Below, piece by piece: positions 41,601 to 47,569 of a stretch of DNA of 64,000 nt. The notes under the pieces are model-generated. The model worked only from the letters and a program-made list of their open reading frames with translations, did no database searches and had not been told where the DNA came from. Position 1 is the first letter of the stretch, and each line of letters starts with the position of its first letter. The stretch comes from Mytilus galloprovincialis (Eukaryota; Mollusca; Bivalvia; Mytilida; Mytilidae). The DNA is taken from the NCBI RefSeq assembly GCF_965363235.1, contig NC_134838.1:19996441-20060440 (forward strand), given 5' to 3'. A program made the translations under genes and the position numbers.

Positions 41601-44600
41601 GGAGAGTTGTCTCATTGGCACTCACACCACATCTTCCTATATCTATAGTATTTATGTCAAAGCAAGATTTACGCCATCAATTGTAGCAAACGAAATATAT
41701 GAATATGCCGAGGGCCATACCTGTATCTGAACTTTTGTGGGTATATTTTGAATCGACTGAATACGTATTTACAGGATCTCATGTTTCATCTGATAAAAGA
41801 TATCTTTGTTACATTTCATGCACTTTGAGTTCATAGTAAGCTTTTCTTTTAAAATGATTGTGTTTTAAAGGAGAAAAGCTTATAGAACAACAACGACTTG
41901 TTTTCAGTAGTAGCAATAATTTTTGTCTCTAACTTCTACATTTCTATTTTAAGATCTGCCAGTTCACCATGTAGTGCTAGAATTCCAGATACATCTGGTA
42001 AAAACAAGCCTGATGATACTGATAACCTTAAAGCATGCTATGCACCAATTTGTTATCAGAAAACAACAAAACAGTAAGATTTAGACACATAAAACGCTAT
42101 AGTTATCTTGTGTGATGCTCCCCCTTAAAAATAATGTCGAATATTTGACATTTAAGAGCATGAAAATTGTCATAATAATTGTGCCAAGTTCGGTTCAGGC
42201 AGTTTTTTGTCTCTGGGTTTACAAGTCTTAGCGTTTCAAACAATTCAATATTTTAGAAACAGTAAGGTAACAGTTAAACAGTAGGTAATAACCTCGGATG
42301 GTAAAAATCCGCCAAAAAGGGAGGCATTACTAAAAAAGTTTCACTGAAAAAGTTTCAAGTGCCTTTGGCCTTTTATATGTCGAAAACGGTTCAAAATATA
42401 AAAATGGCGAGATTTAAATGAAAGCACTCTGAAAACGAATTTCAAGAAATGTCCACTTGGAATAATAAAAACGTGACTAATTTCAACAATACAATATCAG
42501 TATGTCCATTACTGTGGTACTGGCTACTGAGTTGATTATATCATCAGGATCTAGGCGTTTACTGGCAGAAGTATTGATCCAGTAGTGGTCATAAAATTGA
42601 TGTTACCTATTTTAGTGCATCAAATAGACATTTTGAAAAGTTATTTCTCTTCATTTGTACTAGAACCAAACACATTTGAAAATCAAAAGGTTTTGATAAA
42701 AAATTATGGAATGATAAAACTTAAAAAGGATTAGAACAAAAGGCGAAACATGAACTTGAATTCAGAGCTATGCTTAAGAAAGATAATTATTTAGTTTTCA
42801 AAGATTTATAACGTCAAATCTTAAATAGTTTTCTTTGAATACCTTTTGAAAAAAATATACTCTGAATGGAATTGTTATTTAAATACTCTTCTAGACTAAA
42901 ATCTACACGTTTCTCAGTTTATTATTGCAGAATGCATAATGAAATGTGTACTATGTAGGGGTGTATAAATGAGTGTTTTTTTAATAGTTCATTCCAAATT
43001 ATGTTCCTATCGTACATTTATAAAGTATGGGTTTTCATTATTGTTTGTTGAAGGCCGCAGAGGGACCTGTAGTTATTAACTTCTGTGTCATTTTGTCTCT
43101 AGTTGTTGAGTGTTGGCTCATTGCCAATAATACCGCAACTTCTTATTTTCATATGTTTATTTGAAAGAAAATGTTGTCAAATTATCGACGTTTTGTTTTA
43201 GAGACTGTTATAGCGAAGCTGAGTGCACGTGGTGCGAGTATACTGACCTTGGACAACAAATTGCTACGCCATGTTGTAGACTGAAAGAAGATTGTTATTT
43301 CGGTAAAACAAAGCCTGAAAAAAGAGATACATGTGGTAAGTGTTATATTTGACTTTGAAGTCAGATATTAATGCAAACGCTGACACAATGACATATTTAA
43401 GCCAAAAAAGTAGAAAAACACGTTTGGAGCTTTATGACGACGGGGAACTTACTTACAAATTATTATAAAGTGAGAAATGTAAACTTGGAAATAAATACAA
43501 GGCTTTGATTTTGTAAATTAGACGCAATATTTGTTTACATAAGGCTCATCAGTGGCGCTCATATATTAGTTGGAAGTAAACTGATTGCTAGTAAGAGATC
43601 TTAAAATTTAAACACACGAGAAATTGAAATCGAAAACATGTACAGCCTTCTACCATGATCAAACATATATACAGTAGGATGTTTTATACCCCATTGACAT
43701 ATGTTTAGTCTTTACTTTTCTATGTTGTGTCTGTTGTACCATTATTTTGATGTTTGTCTTTTTTATTTTTTATTCATGGCGTTGGCAGTTTATTTTTATT
43801 CTATGAGTGTGACTGTCCCTCTTGTATTTTTCGCCCCTCTTTTAGTAGTGATACACAAATGAGCTGAAACTGTTCAGTGTCATTCATGTCCAGATAAATA
43901 TTGGCAAAAAAGCAAATCCGATTCAACAAGCCCTTGTTCACACGCAATTTAATATTATTATTTCTAAATCATCAAAGTTACCATTTAAGAACAATTCAAC
44001 AGTTCTTTTCTTTTTCTGTATGAATACAACACTTAGTTTTTGATTGATATAATTATACAGTCAAGGTTTTCGTAGAATATCAAAATATAGATTGTATTTG
44101 TATAAGTACAATGGGCAATAGAAGTGGGTGGTTTGTATTTACATCTTAGGGTTAAGAGTTTATAGCTCCTATTTGGGGTTGAAAATGTTTGATAAATAGA
44201 TATATGAAATGACAGGTGTAGTTTTATTTATATAGTAACCAGGTATCGTTTTTCGGATAGATTTTAGATGGAAAACATTGCAGATATTGGTAGCATCTTA
44301 ACCCTAATAAGCAAACAATGTGTCATATAAATTAAGATCAATGTCCTGTTCTGAATTTGATCATTATGTGTGATTGCATCTCTTTTGAAAGTAAAAAAAA
44401 GACATGAATATTAGGACTAATATGTTATAACTGCCGTAAACAATATCCCGTCCTCTTTTTTCGAATGTGATCTACCGATTAACATGTAACGCCTTATTTG
44501 TACGTATATGAGCAACACGACGGTTATTCAAATGTTGAGCAGTATCCTTTTCCCTTTCAGGAGCCCCTGAGATTAACCCGGGTTTTAAATAAATCTCGTT

Positions 44601-47129
44601 TTATTCTGTCTTTAGTTTGTTTTTATTTTTATAATATTGATAACTTCTCATTTTTTTGCCATGCGTTGTTGTCAGTTTGTTTTCGGATTATGACTCTCTT
44701 TTGCAAAGTGTTTGGGGTGAATGTACATTTGATCAAAATGATAATCTCCTAATGTCCTACTGGTGTCATCCCTCTAAAAACTTTCATACAAAAGATGAAT
44801 TAAATGAAACATCAATCTCATTCATGATACAACTACTAGGTCGCTCCTTTATCCAAACCAAAGTAGTTGGTTTTGAACTCATTCTCAGGAAAATTGCCAA
44901 TCAACCATATATTATTTTTTTCAAATCAGTGTAATATAATTCATTGCTTGACATTGCATCTGGCGTACTAAATTATAGTCCTGGTACCTTTGATAACTAT
45001 TGACACTAAAATGACTATATGTAAACCAGGAGAAGCTAGGTATCTTTCATATAGCTCAGAAGTAAATAGATATAATTGGAATCAGTAAAAAATGAACAAA
45101 TTATCTGTCACTGGCAGTGAAATTGTATAACTGGAAGTTACTTATTTCCTTTATTTCTAATGATAATATGTAAAGCAGTAGAGAATAATTGTCAACTTAC
45201 CAATCATTAATTATCGGAGATTTATTTTTCAAACTTTAAATTTATTGAATCGCTCAAAGGTAAGCTATCTTCAGAAATCCTAAAATTTTATCATAAAGTT
45301 ACTTTATTTTGCATCATTTCCATATTTGTTAATTATCATATGAACAATTCAAAGATGAAAAAAAAATGACTTGTTTTGTGAATTTTTTTTTTTTTTTCTT
45401 CATTATATTTCTTAACCGATTTATTCATAAATGCAGTTGTACAAATTAAGTTCAAAATGGCAATTGAAAGGTTTATCTGAAAAAGATGACACATATTTAT
45501 GTTTTTGATGCCCTCTATTTCCCCTAATGCACAAGAATAGTCCCAAAATGCTTTAACCTCACCGCGGTAGAATAAATTAAAAAATAAACATGTTTTAAAG
45601 ATATTACGAATTCATTTTTTTTTTCTGACGTTCTCCAGTAGTCATTTTAACAAACTGTGGATATGAATGATTGGACAAGGTAAAGCTCCAAATACAACCA
45701 TATCTATGTATTAAAATAAAGCCCTAAAAGTAATTGTTAGAACATTTGAGATGCTGTCGAAACCTATTATTTATTCATAAAATGTCATATAGGCATAAAC
45801 AATGTTTGTGTGGTATCGTTTTGTAAACAAGAAATGACCCATAGAAATGCTTGTTCGATACGGATTTAAAGTATTTAGATTTCGAAACTATTCATTTTTG
45901 CGAAAAATATAATTTGTATGTTTTTCAGCGCCACTTTCGAAAGCAAACGAGCCTAATGGAAAAGATTCATATACAATAATTGGGATAGTTAGTGGATCAG
46001 TGGTTGCTGGAATAATACTAGCTCTTGTTGTGTTTGGTGCGGTAAAGTATTTCAAAATTTGTAATAGAACAGATGTGATTGATCCATACATAGATGCTAT
46101 TGATGATGTTGAACTCCCTCAATACACAGAAAAACAAGAAAGTAAAGGTTCCGAATGTATGGGCAAGACTAATCGAAACTTTTACGATGACTTCAAGTAA
46201 TGATATATTCCGTATATTGTAGTTAACCGTTTTATATATAATGTGTATCTCTTTATTGGGAACCACACTGTAATATACCTATTTTGTTTCACGTTAAAGC
46301 TCTTCAATAGCAATAAATGAATGAGTGTGTATTACCCCGTTTTGTATTAGAATGGAAATAAAAGAGTCCAATATTTAAAACAGCAATAGATAATTCTTCC
46401 AAATGATTAAATTATTATGCCAAAAACACAGAAAAAAACGAATTATGCAGTTACTAATAACATTGTAATTAATCATTATATTATATTGTAAATCTATATA
46501 TTCAATTTGTTTTCTCTCTCTCTCTCTCTCTCGATGTGATGTTTGATTTATGTCAAATGTTAACTTTTTATACATTGTAGCATGGATGAATAGTTGTCTC
46601 ATTGCCACTCATACCACATCTACTTCTTTATATTATTATTTGTTTTGTTTGATAGTGTGATTGAGTACTGCAATTTTATAAGTATTTTACTTCAGTTATA
46701 AGCGATGTTTTTGGTGTCTTATTGTTCTATTTAGTATTATGAGTTGATGAGTATTTCACTAAATGTATAACTGAAAGTGTCCCAGTTATTTTAAAAAATC
46801 TTTGCAAATTAAGACTATATATGTATGTTATCTTTATGTTGTTAGCTATTTTGAAATGTGCTATCACTTAAAAAAGTTTACAGTATAATGTTTGATTATG
46901 TGTAATTTGTTTTGCTTAGTGTCATATGACTATCGACACAAACAATATATTTTTTATGTGATCTTACATTACTTTCAAACACATTATTTTAAATTCTGCT
47001 AGGAATGATAGGAATTTCAATTTACGGAAACTAGTGAAAAAAGATGTTAAAATTCAGTTCAAGACAAGTCCGAGTCTGATGTCAGAAGATGTAACCAAAG
47101 AAAATAAACAAAATGACAATAATACATAA
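5542..47129 (+). CDS. CACHD1: CACHD1-like VWA and Cache domain membrane protein (23 exons)
   Basis: The gene spans 23 exons, listed separately, that join in phase into 1152 codons plus stop. Seen in the translation: signal peptide (about 1-20); N-terminal helical region; VWA domain from about 205 with the metal-site motif DTSES at 212-216 and an Asp at 333 (IADG); first Cache-like module about 392-560 with FMIDGTGRVVMHP at 484-496; second about 676-815 with TTPYVD at 745-750 and IILDNSGFIVMHP at 803-815; cysteine-rich stalk about 900-1021; transmembrane helix 1037-1060; tail of about 90 residues. This order matches CACHD1, a relative of calcium channel alpha2-delta subunits that modulates channels at the cell surface; vertebrate CACHD1 is about 1270 residues and type I. 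Classical alpha2-delta proteins are GPI-anchored, so the clear helix and tail favour CACHD1. Function in this animal is inferred. Orthology versus a lineage-specific paralogue is not settled. Confidence 0.93.
6440..6585 (+). repeat. Dispersed repeat R2, diverged copy in intron 1
   Basis: Retains TTGATTCGAGCG, a GTCAGTCTTTT stretch, CGATCGTCTGGATTAC and AATCCTGATCTATAAGATGAG in the order of the better copy at 2334-2573. Confidence 0.55.
7042..7375 (+). repeat. Left long terminal inverted repeat
   Basis: Landmarks GCAGATAGGTG, TTGTGCACTT, GTGTTAAAAGCA, GAGGCAAGCTTAA, CTTCCGGTTTAATC and CACTTCTGGTC appear in the same order in the reverse complement of 10465-10798. The match contains indels. Confidence 0.7.
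7475..7609 (+). repeat. Tandem repeat, two units of 65 and 70 bp
   Basis: Each unit starts ATAACGAATCGCTCGATTAA and ends in GAGTCCTCGCC plus GTCTCTC; a third start follows at 7610. It sits at the 3' end of the broken transposon ORF. Confidence 0.85.
7610..9985 (-). pseudogene. Broken ORF of a transposon-borne invertebrate protein family
   Basis: Reading the minus strand from 9985 down, I see pieces in family order. First comes GAGYVTLEENLVKYKELPCL with WHKTCYLKL. Next is CFFC, LHKVTSHVD, then LLEKLNAGDRFVQETKYQ (about 9640-9485, two stops in one frame). Then KKLFSGIAIDHAHE (about 8570), LGNLFLADSNKLSVLFKDIA (about 8300), KIIVATVDTDVVVLVVSCFH (about 7895-7835) and finally ALPVFHAFTEFNT (about 7735-7695). 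I recognise this as an uncharacterised protein repeated many times in cnidarian, mollusc and lancelet genomes; paralogues usually read AIDQAHE and FHALTGCDT, so this copy has lost key residues. Stops and frameshifts disable it. No biochemical function is known to me; the DTD segment could suggest a nuclease-like fold, which is speculation. Confidence 0.72.
10465..10798 (-). repeat. Right long terminal inverted repeat
   Basis: On the minus strand it reads AGCAGATAGGTGCAATA, TTGTGCACTTCGTGTTAAAA, GAGGCAAGCTGAAAA, ACTTCCGGTAAAATCC and CCACTTCCGGTCG, matching the left repeat. It lies 100 bases upstream of exon 2. Confidence 0.7.
10933..10995 (+). CDS. CACHD1: CACHD1-like exon 2
   Basis: Codes residues 48-68 (AQFNKFPYIRISDTGNEILKR), phase 0 on both sides. 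The acceptor is preceded by a T-rich tract and the donor is AGG/gtaag. A second AG lies six bases downstream (10937-10938), so the exon could instead start at 10939 and lack Ala-Gln; both choices keep the frame. Confidence 0.82.
11587..11751 (+). CDS. CACHD1: CACHD1-like exon 3
   Basis: Codes residues 69-123, an amphipathic helical stretch followed by the paired cysteines of YLPNCCDL. Acceptor tttttag-type, donor AAG/gtaaga, phase 0 on both sides. CACHD1 proteins have a similar Cys-Cys pair in this region. Confidence 0.88.
12395..12490 (-). repeat. Dispersed repeat R4 fragment in intron 3
   Basis: On the minus strand it carries GGGATCCCGTTAAC, GCCCCACC, TGTATGTATGTGC and GTCAGGAGCTTGTGATTCAG, the same order as 26570-26650. 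Confidence 0.6.
13015..13223 (+). CDS. CACHD1: CACHD1-like exon 4
   Basis: Codes residues 124 to 193. Contains VLWQHYSTTEGVFVLYPA and CDNFDPRFT, which match the conserved segment just before the VWA domain in CACHD1 and alpha2-delta proteins. Acceptor tgttcag, donor TAC/gtaaga, ends in phase 2. Confidence 0.92.
14102..14267 (+). CDS. CACHD1: CACHD1-like exon 5 (VWA start, metal site)
   Basis: Codes residues 193-248. After TPYASTASPTDKD comes VVVVMDTSESM, the first strand of the VWA domain with a complete DxSxS metal-ion-dependent adhesion site at 14157-14171. Donor AGA/gtgagt, ends in phase 0. Confidence 0.93.
14995..15223 (+). CDS. CACHD1: CACHD1-like exon 6 (VWA middle)
   Basis: Codes residues 249 to 325, beginning VGIVTYNQDA and continuing through CYQRELSFATKENTDKLKN and a helix ending ALVAAFEFYN. 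This fits VWA strands and helices around the second metal-site loop. The loop reads GSPDS, so the Thr often used as third metal ligand is not at the usual place. Donor GAG/gtaatc, ends in phase 1. Confidence 0.92.
15706..15831 (+). CDS. CACHD1: CACHD1-like exon 7 (VWA, IADG loop)
   Basis: Codes residues 325-366. DQVILFIADGKSTS is the VWA strand with the conserved metal-site Asp at residue 333, followed by RIAIFTYLIGEG, the next core strand. Acceptor atttcag, donor AAG/gtatat, phase 1 on both sides. Confidence 0.93.
18090..18235 (+). repeat. Dispersed repeat R4 in intron 7
   Basis: GGGCTTTGCTCATTGTTGAA, GGCCGTACGGTGACCTATAG and GTTGTCTCCTAGGCAATCAT plus ACCACATCC follow the order seen at 26440, 26760 and 43030. 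Confidence 0.7.
18725..19215 (-). repeat. Dispersed repeat R3b in intron 7
   Basis: Contains AAAGGCAACAGTAGTATACC, AAACCGAGCGAAACGCATTA, CTGACTTGGTACAGGACAC and GGTGGGTTGAACCTGGTTTT. Close copies lie at 28162-28420 and, shorter, 23262-23490. Open frames on both strands here are by-products. Confidence 0.7.
19345..19819 (+). repeat. Tandem duplication, two 241-bp units, in intron 7
   Basis: Units start at 19345 and 19586 (ACGCCCAGATATAAAAGATC / ACGCCTAGATATAAAAGATC) and stay aligned to ACAGAAAACTAAACC. They differ at only scattered positions. The segment just before unit 1 resembles the R2 core on the opposite strand. Confidence 0.88.
20630..20703 (+). CDS. CACHD1: CACHD1-like exon 8
   Basis: Codes residues 367-391 (DEQAKSQLQNMANQTL and following), matching the last VWA helix, where CACHD1 and alpha2-delta proteins carry a short LxxMA-like motif. 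Acceptor ctatttcag, donor CAA/gtatgt, ends in phase 0. Confidence 0.88.
20749..20945 (+). repeat. Well-preserved dispersed repeat in intron 8
   Basis: Begins CGATGATAGTCCGTCGGAAG and contains CCATATCTCTTGCACGTTAA, CACCCTTGTAGATTTCG, GGCAGCACTCCCACCCGC and AAGTGGAAAGGG. I recognise this GC-richer block as a sequence found many times in bivalve genomes. It starts 45 bases after exon 8. Family name unknown to me; it may be a SINE core. Confidence 0.6.
22262..22480 (+). repeat. Dispersed repeat R3 in intron 8
   Basis: GATGAGACTGTC, AAAGTGAGAGGTTTAGCGC, AAACCAGGCTTAATCCACCA, GTACCAAGTCAGGAATATGA and CAGTTCTTGTCCATTCGTTT. It matches 1130-1500 and the reverse complement of 28893-28965. Confidence 0.7.
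22722..22866 (+). CDS. CACHD1: CACHD1-like exon 9 (Cache 1 start)
   Basis: Codes residues 392 to 440: IGHFEHFPLSTQKLLSVKL, a helix, then FTSPYVDPYSGIG, the strand and turn that open a Cache module. Acceptor ttttcag, donor TAG/gtacgg, ends in phase 1. Confidence 0.9.
23262..23490 (-). repeat. Dispersed repeat R3b, short copy in intron 9
   Basis: AAGGCAACAATAGTATACCG, GGGTTAAAAACTAAAACCGA and CCTGAATTGGAACAGGACAT follow the order of 18725-19215. Confidence 0.6.
24530..24700 (+). repeat. Dispersed repeat R6 in intron 9
   Basis: Core GGGGCCATCTAAAGCCCGCC, TCCGGTCGAGG and AGACCCATT resembles 48840-48985 (GGGGCCAGCTGAGGTCCACC, AAGACCCATT). Confidence 0.55.
25882..26164. repeat. Near-perfect 101-bp inverted repeat (hairpin) in intron 9
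   Basis: Arms 25882-25982 and 26064-26164 are reverse complements with one visible mismatch (near 25914), around an 81-base spacer. The arms are unlike their surroundings in that they have hardly diverged. Because both arms lie in one intron, the pre-mRNA can fold into a long double-stranded stem. No ORF is present. Confidence 0.92.
26224..26890 (+). repeat. Dispersed repeat R4, two copies in tandem, intron 9
   Basis: Two copies (about 26224-26560 and 26565-26890) each run from GGTGGGGAT through TGTATGTGCCTGTC, GTCAGGA, CCTGTAATTCAG and TTTGCTCATT to CTCTTGTGGAGA and a CATTGNCACTCA motif. A 71-codon open frame in copy 1 is not a gene. Confidence 0.8.
27815..27952 (+). repeat. Degenerate AACC-rich short repeat in intron 9
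   Basis: Short irregular repeats of GGAACCAAG and GAACCAGAG alternate with GGTT, including AGAACCAAGGTTCAGAACC. It has no open frame with family resemblance. Confidence 0.6.
28162..28420 (-). repeat. Dispersed repeat R3b in intron 9
   Basis: AAAGGCAACAGTAGTATACC, GAGGGAAGCGCATCAAATAT, CTGACTTGGTACAGGACATT and GGTGGGTTAAACCTGATTTT. It ends about 80 bases upstream of exon 10. Confidence 0.7.
28501..28780 (+). CDS. CACHD1: CACHD1-like exon 10 (Cache 1 core)
   Basis: Codes residues 440 to 533. LITSLCRTVKVAAGFHGVM, then CTDVKISELLSEIEYF and YGFMIDGTGRVVMHPLLPN, the classic Cache pattern of a ligand-facing strand, helix, and the hairpin ending in HP. It is the longest and most diagnostic exon. 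Acceptor attacag, donor GAG/gtatga, ends in phase 2. Confidence 0.95.
28893..28965 (-). repeat. Dispersed repeat R3 fragment in intron 10
   Basis: AACTGTCATATTCCTGACTT, GGTACAGGCATTTTC and GGTGGATTAAACCTGGTTTT are the reverse complement of the R3 core at 22300-22360. Confidence 0.65.
29545..29725 (-). repeat. Dispersed repeat R4b in intron 10
   Basis: GATATAGGAAAGTGTGGTAT, AGTGCTAATGAGATAAC and GCCTTGGTTCACACCGAACA match the reverse complement of 41490-41645. Open frames here are repeat by-products. Confidence 0.65.
29732..29763. repeat. AT dinucleotide microsatellite
   Basis: An interrupted run of AT/TA dinucleotides directly abuts the first SINE copy. Confidence 0.85.
29764..29975 (-). 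mobile_element. tRNA-derived SINE, copy 1, in intron 10
   Basis: On the minus strand there is a tRNA-like head: box A TGGTCTAGTGGG (29898-29909) and box B GGTTCGAATCC (29840-29850), the internal RNA polymerase III promoter. It is followed by a body with TTTGCGAAAGCAAAT and CTAACATTGTTGGGATGATG. It shares its whole length with 30201-30413. I do not assign a named family; V-SINE or Meta-SINE types are candidates. Confidence 0.82.
30201..30413 (-). mobile_element. tRNA-derived SINE, copy 2, in intron 10
   Basis: Same orientation and extent as copy 1. Box B GGTTCGAATCC is intact at 30278-30288, while box A (30336-30347) reads TGGTCTAGCAAG and is weaker. The 225 bases between the copies are unrelated and hold no gene. 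Confidence 0.82.
31150..31261 (+). CDS. CACHD1: CACHD1-like exon 11
   Basis: Codes residues 534-570. Includes NFTKVF, a possible N-glycosylation site, and VVLNANFFWGP, which corresponds to the aromatic strand that precedes the end of the first Cache module. Acceptor atttcag, donor CCA/gtaagt, ends in phase 0. Confidence 0.9.
31570..31720 (-). repeat. Dispersed repeat R2 in intron 11
   Basis: AACTCATCATAGATACCAGG, CCAGACAAGCGTCTCGTCTA and AAGACTCTCGAATG are the reverse complement of the R2 core at 2470-2570. Confidence 0.7.
32564..32744 (+). CDS. CACHD1: CACHD1-like exon 12
   Basis: Codes residues 571 to 631. VPRSNFSLCIVLVDESYSE closes the first Cache module (family pattern of an S-L-x-I-V-L strand), followed by a linker with FMFHDRSLLKDDFQNCKFYRR. 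Acceptor tttacag, donor TGG/gtaagt, ends in phase 1. Confidence 0.92.
33604..33737 (+). CDS. CACHD1: CACHD1-like exon 13
   Basis: Codes residues 631-675: DHSSVKFTQSAFQNPFQFIDSDETAEDVSKYTNFI and following. This matches the linker between Cache modules, where CACHD1 has a segment beginning with a Phe-rich turn and a helix ending near a conserved NPG. Acceptor gttcag, donor AAG/gtcaga, ends in phase 0. Confidence 0.9.
34362..34528 (+). CDS. CACHD1: CACHD1-like exon 14 (Cache 2 start)
   Basis: Codes residues 676 to 731. Contains VRSSVWATYKAEQFWKQ, then WRYIGTKSGIMRTYPG, the equivalent of the second Cache opening where alpha2-delta proteins read out TxGGxxRxYP-like sequence, and ends with the conserved RPW. 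Donor TTG/gtgaga, ends in phase 2. Confidence 0.93.
34920..35030 (+). CDS. CACHD1: CACHD1-like exon 15 (Cache 2)
   Basis: Codes residues 731 to 768. WWRQALGHPNTMYLTTPYVD followed by GWGSGIVLTFIHTLHKA matches the CACHD1 segment with a PYLD strand, glycine turn and hydrophobic strand ending in HT. Acceptor atttaag, donor TAA/gtaatt, ends in phase 2. An open frame extends upstream of the acceptor but has no family resemblance. Confidence 0.94.
35205..35345 (-). repeat. Dispersed repeat R2 in intron 15
   Basis: ACGCCAGACGCGCGTTTCGT, CATCAGTGACGCTCATATCA and AGAGCATTGAGGATCC form an R2 copy in reverse orientation. Confidence 0.7.
35385..35565 (-). repeat. Dispersed repeat R1 in intron 15
   Basis: On the minus strand TTGTACATAAGCAGCAAGAT, GGAACATCTGAGATCAACCC, TGGTTTTTGTTGGGGTC and GCCATGGCGTTGTCAGTAC follow the order of 56910-57145. 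The 118-codon antisense open frame over it is a by-product. Confidence 0.7.
36834..36932 (+). CDS. CACHD1: CACHD1-like exon 16
   Basis: Codes residues 768 to 801. SSAVTATVAADFPLQYFNWFI is the CACHD1 strand with the DF pair and following helix; KIYPSCEDGNR corresponds to the conserved P-x-C turn. Acceptor ttttag, donor CAG/gtaatc, ends in phase 2. Confidence 0.92.
37635..37737 (+). CDS. CACHD1: CACHD1-like exon 17 (Cache 2 end)
   Basis: Codes residues 801-835. RCIILDNSGFIVMHPRL is the second Cache hairpin with HP, followed by an acidic loop and EPKHITVE, matching the CACHD1 segment that ends HIT-x-x-E. Acceptor atttcag, donor GAG/gtattt, ends in phase 0. Confidence 0.95.
39051..39137 (+). repeat. 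29-bp tandem repeat, three units, before exon 18
   Basis: GTTTTATTC starts units at 39051, 39080 and 39109, each continuing with an AT-rich TATNAATCAATTTTT stretch. It ends about 60 bases upstream of exon 18. Confidence 0.8.
39195..39395 (+). CDS. CACHD1: CACHD1-like exon 18
   Basis: Codes residues 836-902. Continues the extracellular region after the second Cache module, with FEIRPIAESNLFIIRF corresponding to a family strand with a conserved RxP-x-x-x-x-N pattern, and ends in CSC, the start of the cysteine-rich stalk. Acceptor aatcag, donor TGT/gtaagt, phase 0 on both sides. Confidence 0.92.
40234..40401 (-). repeat. Dispersed repeat R1 in intron 18
   Basis: GACGAAAGATACCAGAGGGA, CATGGCTAAAAATGAAAAGG, CATAGAAAACTAAAGAATAA and CCCACCAAAAACTAGGGGTG are the reverse complement of the R1 order. 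Confidence 0.75.
40907..41010 (+). CDS. CACHD1: CACHD1-like exon 19 (Cys-rich stalk)
   Basis: Codes residues 903 to 937. Five cysteines lie close together in KCQGPCQCLCHMPIIFDVC, like the CxCxCxC cluster in vertebrate CACHD1. Acceptor gaatttag, donor CGA/gtatgt, ends in phase 2. Confidence 0.92.
41490..41645 (+). repeat. Dispersed repeat R4b in intron 19
   Basis: TTGTTCGGTGTGAGCCAAGG, AAAGGCCGTACATTTACC and GTTGTCTCATTGGCACTCAC plus ACCACATCT; the inverted copy is at 29545-29725. Confidence 0.7.
41954..42073 (+). CDS. CACHD1: CACHD1-like exon 20 (Cys-rich stalk)
   Basis: Codes residues 937 to 977. A polar linker (ARIPDTSGKNKPDDTDN) flanked by single cysteines and followed by ACYAPICYQKTTKQ. 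Acceptor tttaag, donor ACA/gtaaga, ends in phase 2. Confidence 0.88.
43030..43140 (+). repeat. Dispersed repeat R4 just before exon 21
   Basis: GGGTTTTCATTATTGTTTGT, TGAAGGCCGCAGAGGGACCT and TTGGCTCATTGCCAATAATA end about 60 bases upstream of the exon 21 acceptor. Confidence 0.65.
43202..43335 (+). CDS. CACHD1: CACHD1-like exon 21 (juxtamembrane Cys knot)
   Basis: Codes residues 977 to 1022. DCYSEAECTWCEYTDLG then TPCCRLKEDCYFG matches the membrane-proximal PSI-like cysteine pattern (D-C-x5-C-x-W-C ... C-x5-C) of CACHD1. Acceptor gttttag, donor GTG/gtaagt, ends in phase 1. Confidence 0.95.
43700..43845 (+). repeat. Dispersed repeat R1 in intron 21
   Basis: TTTCTATGTTGTGTCTGTTG, ATGGCGTTGGCAGTTT and GTGACTGTCCCTCTTGTATT in R1 order. 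An R2 fragment (CATAAGGCTCATCAGTGGCG) lies just before it at 43540. Confidence 0.7.
44500..44705 (+). repeat. Dispersed repeat R1 in intron 21
   Basis: ATGAGCAACACGACGG, TCAGGAGCCCCTGAGATTAA and GCCATGCGTTGTTGTCAGTT follow R1 order. The open frames of 84 and 92 codons over it are by-products. Confidence 0.7.
45929..46196 (+). CDS. CACHD1: CACHD1-like exon 22 (transmembrane helix and tail)
   Basis: Codes residues 1022 to 1111. TIIGIVSGSVVAGIILALVV (1037-1056) extends to a helix ending at the basic KYFK stop-transfer. The tail holds an acidic patch (DPYIDAIDDVELPQY). The donor AA/gtaatg at 46197 overlaps the AAG codon; if it is not used, the TAA at 46198-46200 ends the protein after Lys1111. 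Acceptor tttttcag. Confidence 0.9.
46198..46362 (+). promoter_or_regulatory. Stop codon and poly(A) signals of the short isoform
   Basis: If exon 22 reads through its donor, TAA at 46198-46200 ends translation and two AATAAA hexamers follow at 46312-46317 and 46357-46362. They lie inside intron 22 of the long form, a typical arrangement for intronic polyadenylation. Confidence 0.55.
46511..46532 (+). repeat. CT dinucleotide microsatellite in intron 22
   Basis: About ten uninterrupted CT units lie 150 bases after the second AATAAA of the short isoform. Confidence 0.9.
46575..46625 (+). repeat. R4 tail fragment in intron 22
   Basis: CATGGATGAATAGTTGTCTC followed by ATTGCCACTCATACCACATC is the 3' end motif shared by all R4 copies. 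Confidence 0.55.
47003..47129 (+). CDS. CACHD1: CACHD1-like exon 23 (alternative or main C-terminal tail)
   Basis: After the acceptor ctgctag, the exon completes the Lys codon begun in exon 22 (AA + G) and adds 41 residues beginning NDRNFNLRKLVKKDVKIQF, a basic then polar tail ending QNDNNT and TAA at 47127-47129. The exact phase fit with a GTAATG donor overlapping the earlier stop, and protein-like composition, support it. There is no transcript evidence here, so it may be one of two isoforms. An ATTAAA lies 50 bases downstream. Confidence 0.7.
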
Positions 47130-47178
47130 ATAACTGCAGACTACTAGCAGTTAACTGACATGCCAGCTCCAGACTTCA

Positions 47179-47184
47179 ATTAAA
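47179..47184 (+). promoter_or_regulatory. Possible poly(A) signal (ATTAAA) of the long isoform
   Basis: This variant hexamer lies 50 bases after the exon 23 stop. Such hexamers are frequent by chance in AT-rich DNA. Confidence 0.3.
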
Positions 47185-47569
47185 CTGATTGAAAGATTAT
47201 GATTTCATCATATGAATATCACGCACAATCCTTCCCGTTAGGGCTTTAGTATCATACCAACATATATGAGAAGAACATAACCCGTGTCATGCCAACAACT
47301 GGTTTTTTTTATTAAATGTGTTTAGTTCCGATGCAAAGACCCGATAATTGAATCAATATTAACGCCAAAATATGCAATCTTTAATGACCTGACAACATTA
47401 TCATAACTATATATATATAACTATCATAAAGAAATTTTCCATAAAAAATTGGATGTGAACATATAAGAAGTCTGCATGTTGAGCTATAATACGAATGATG
47501 TCCTTATACCGATGATAAAATTTAGTAAATGTTTTGACTAGTTTGTGATATCGAAAACCCTGGTGTTAT

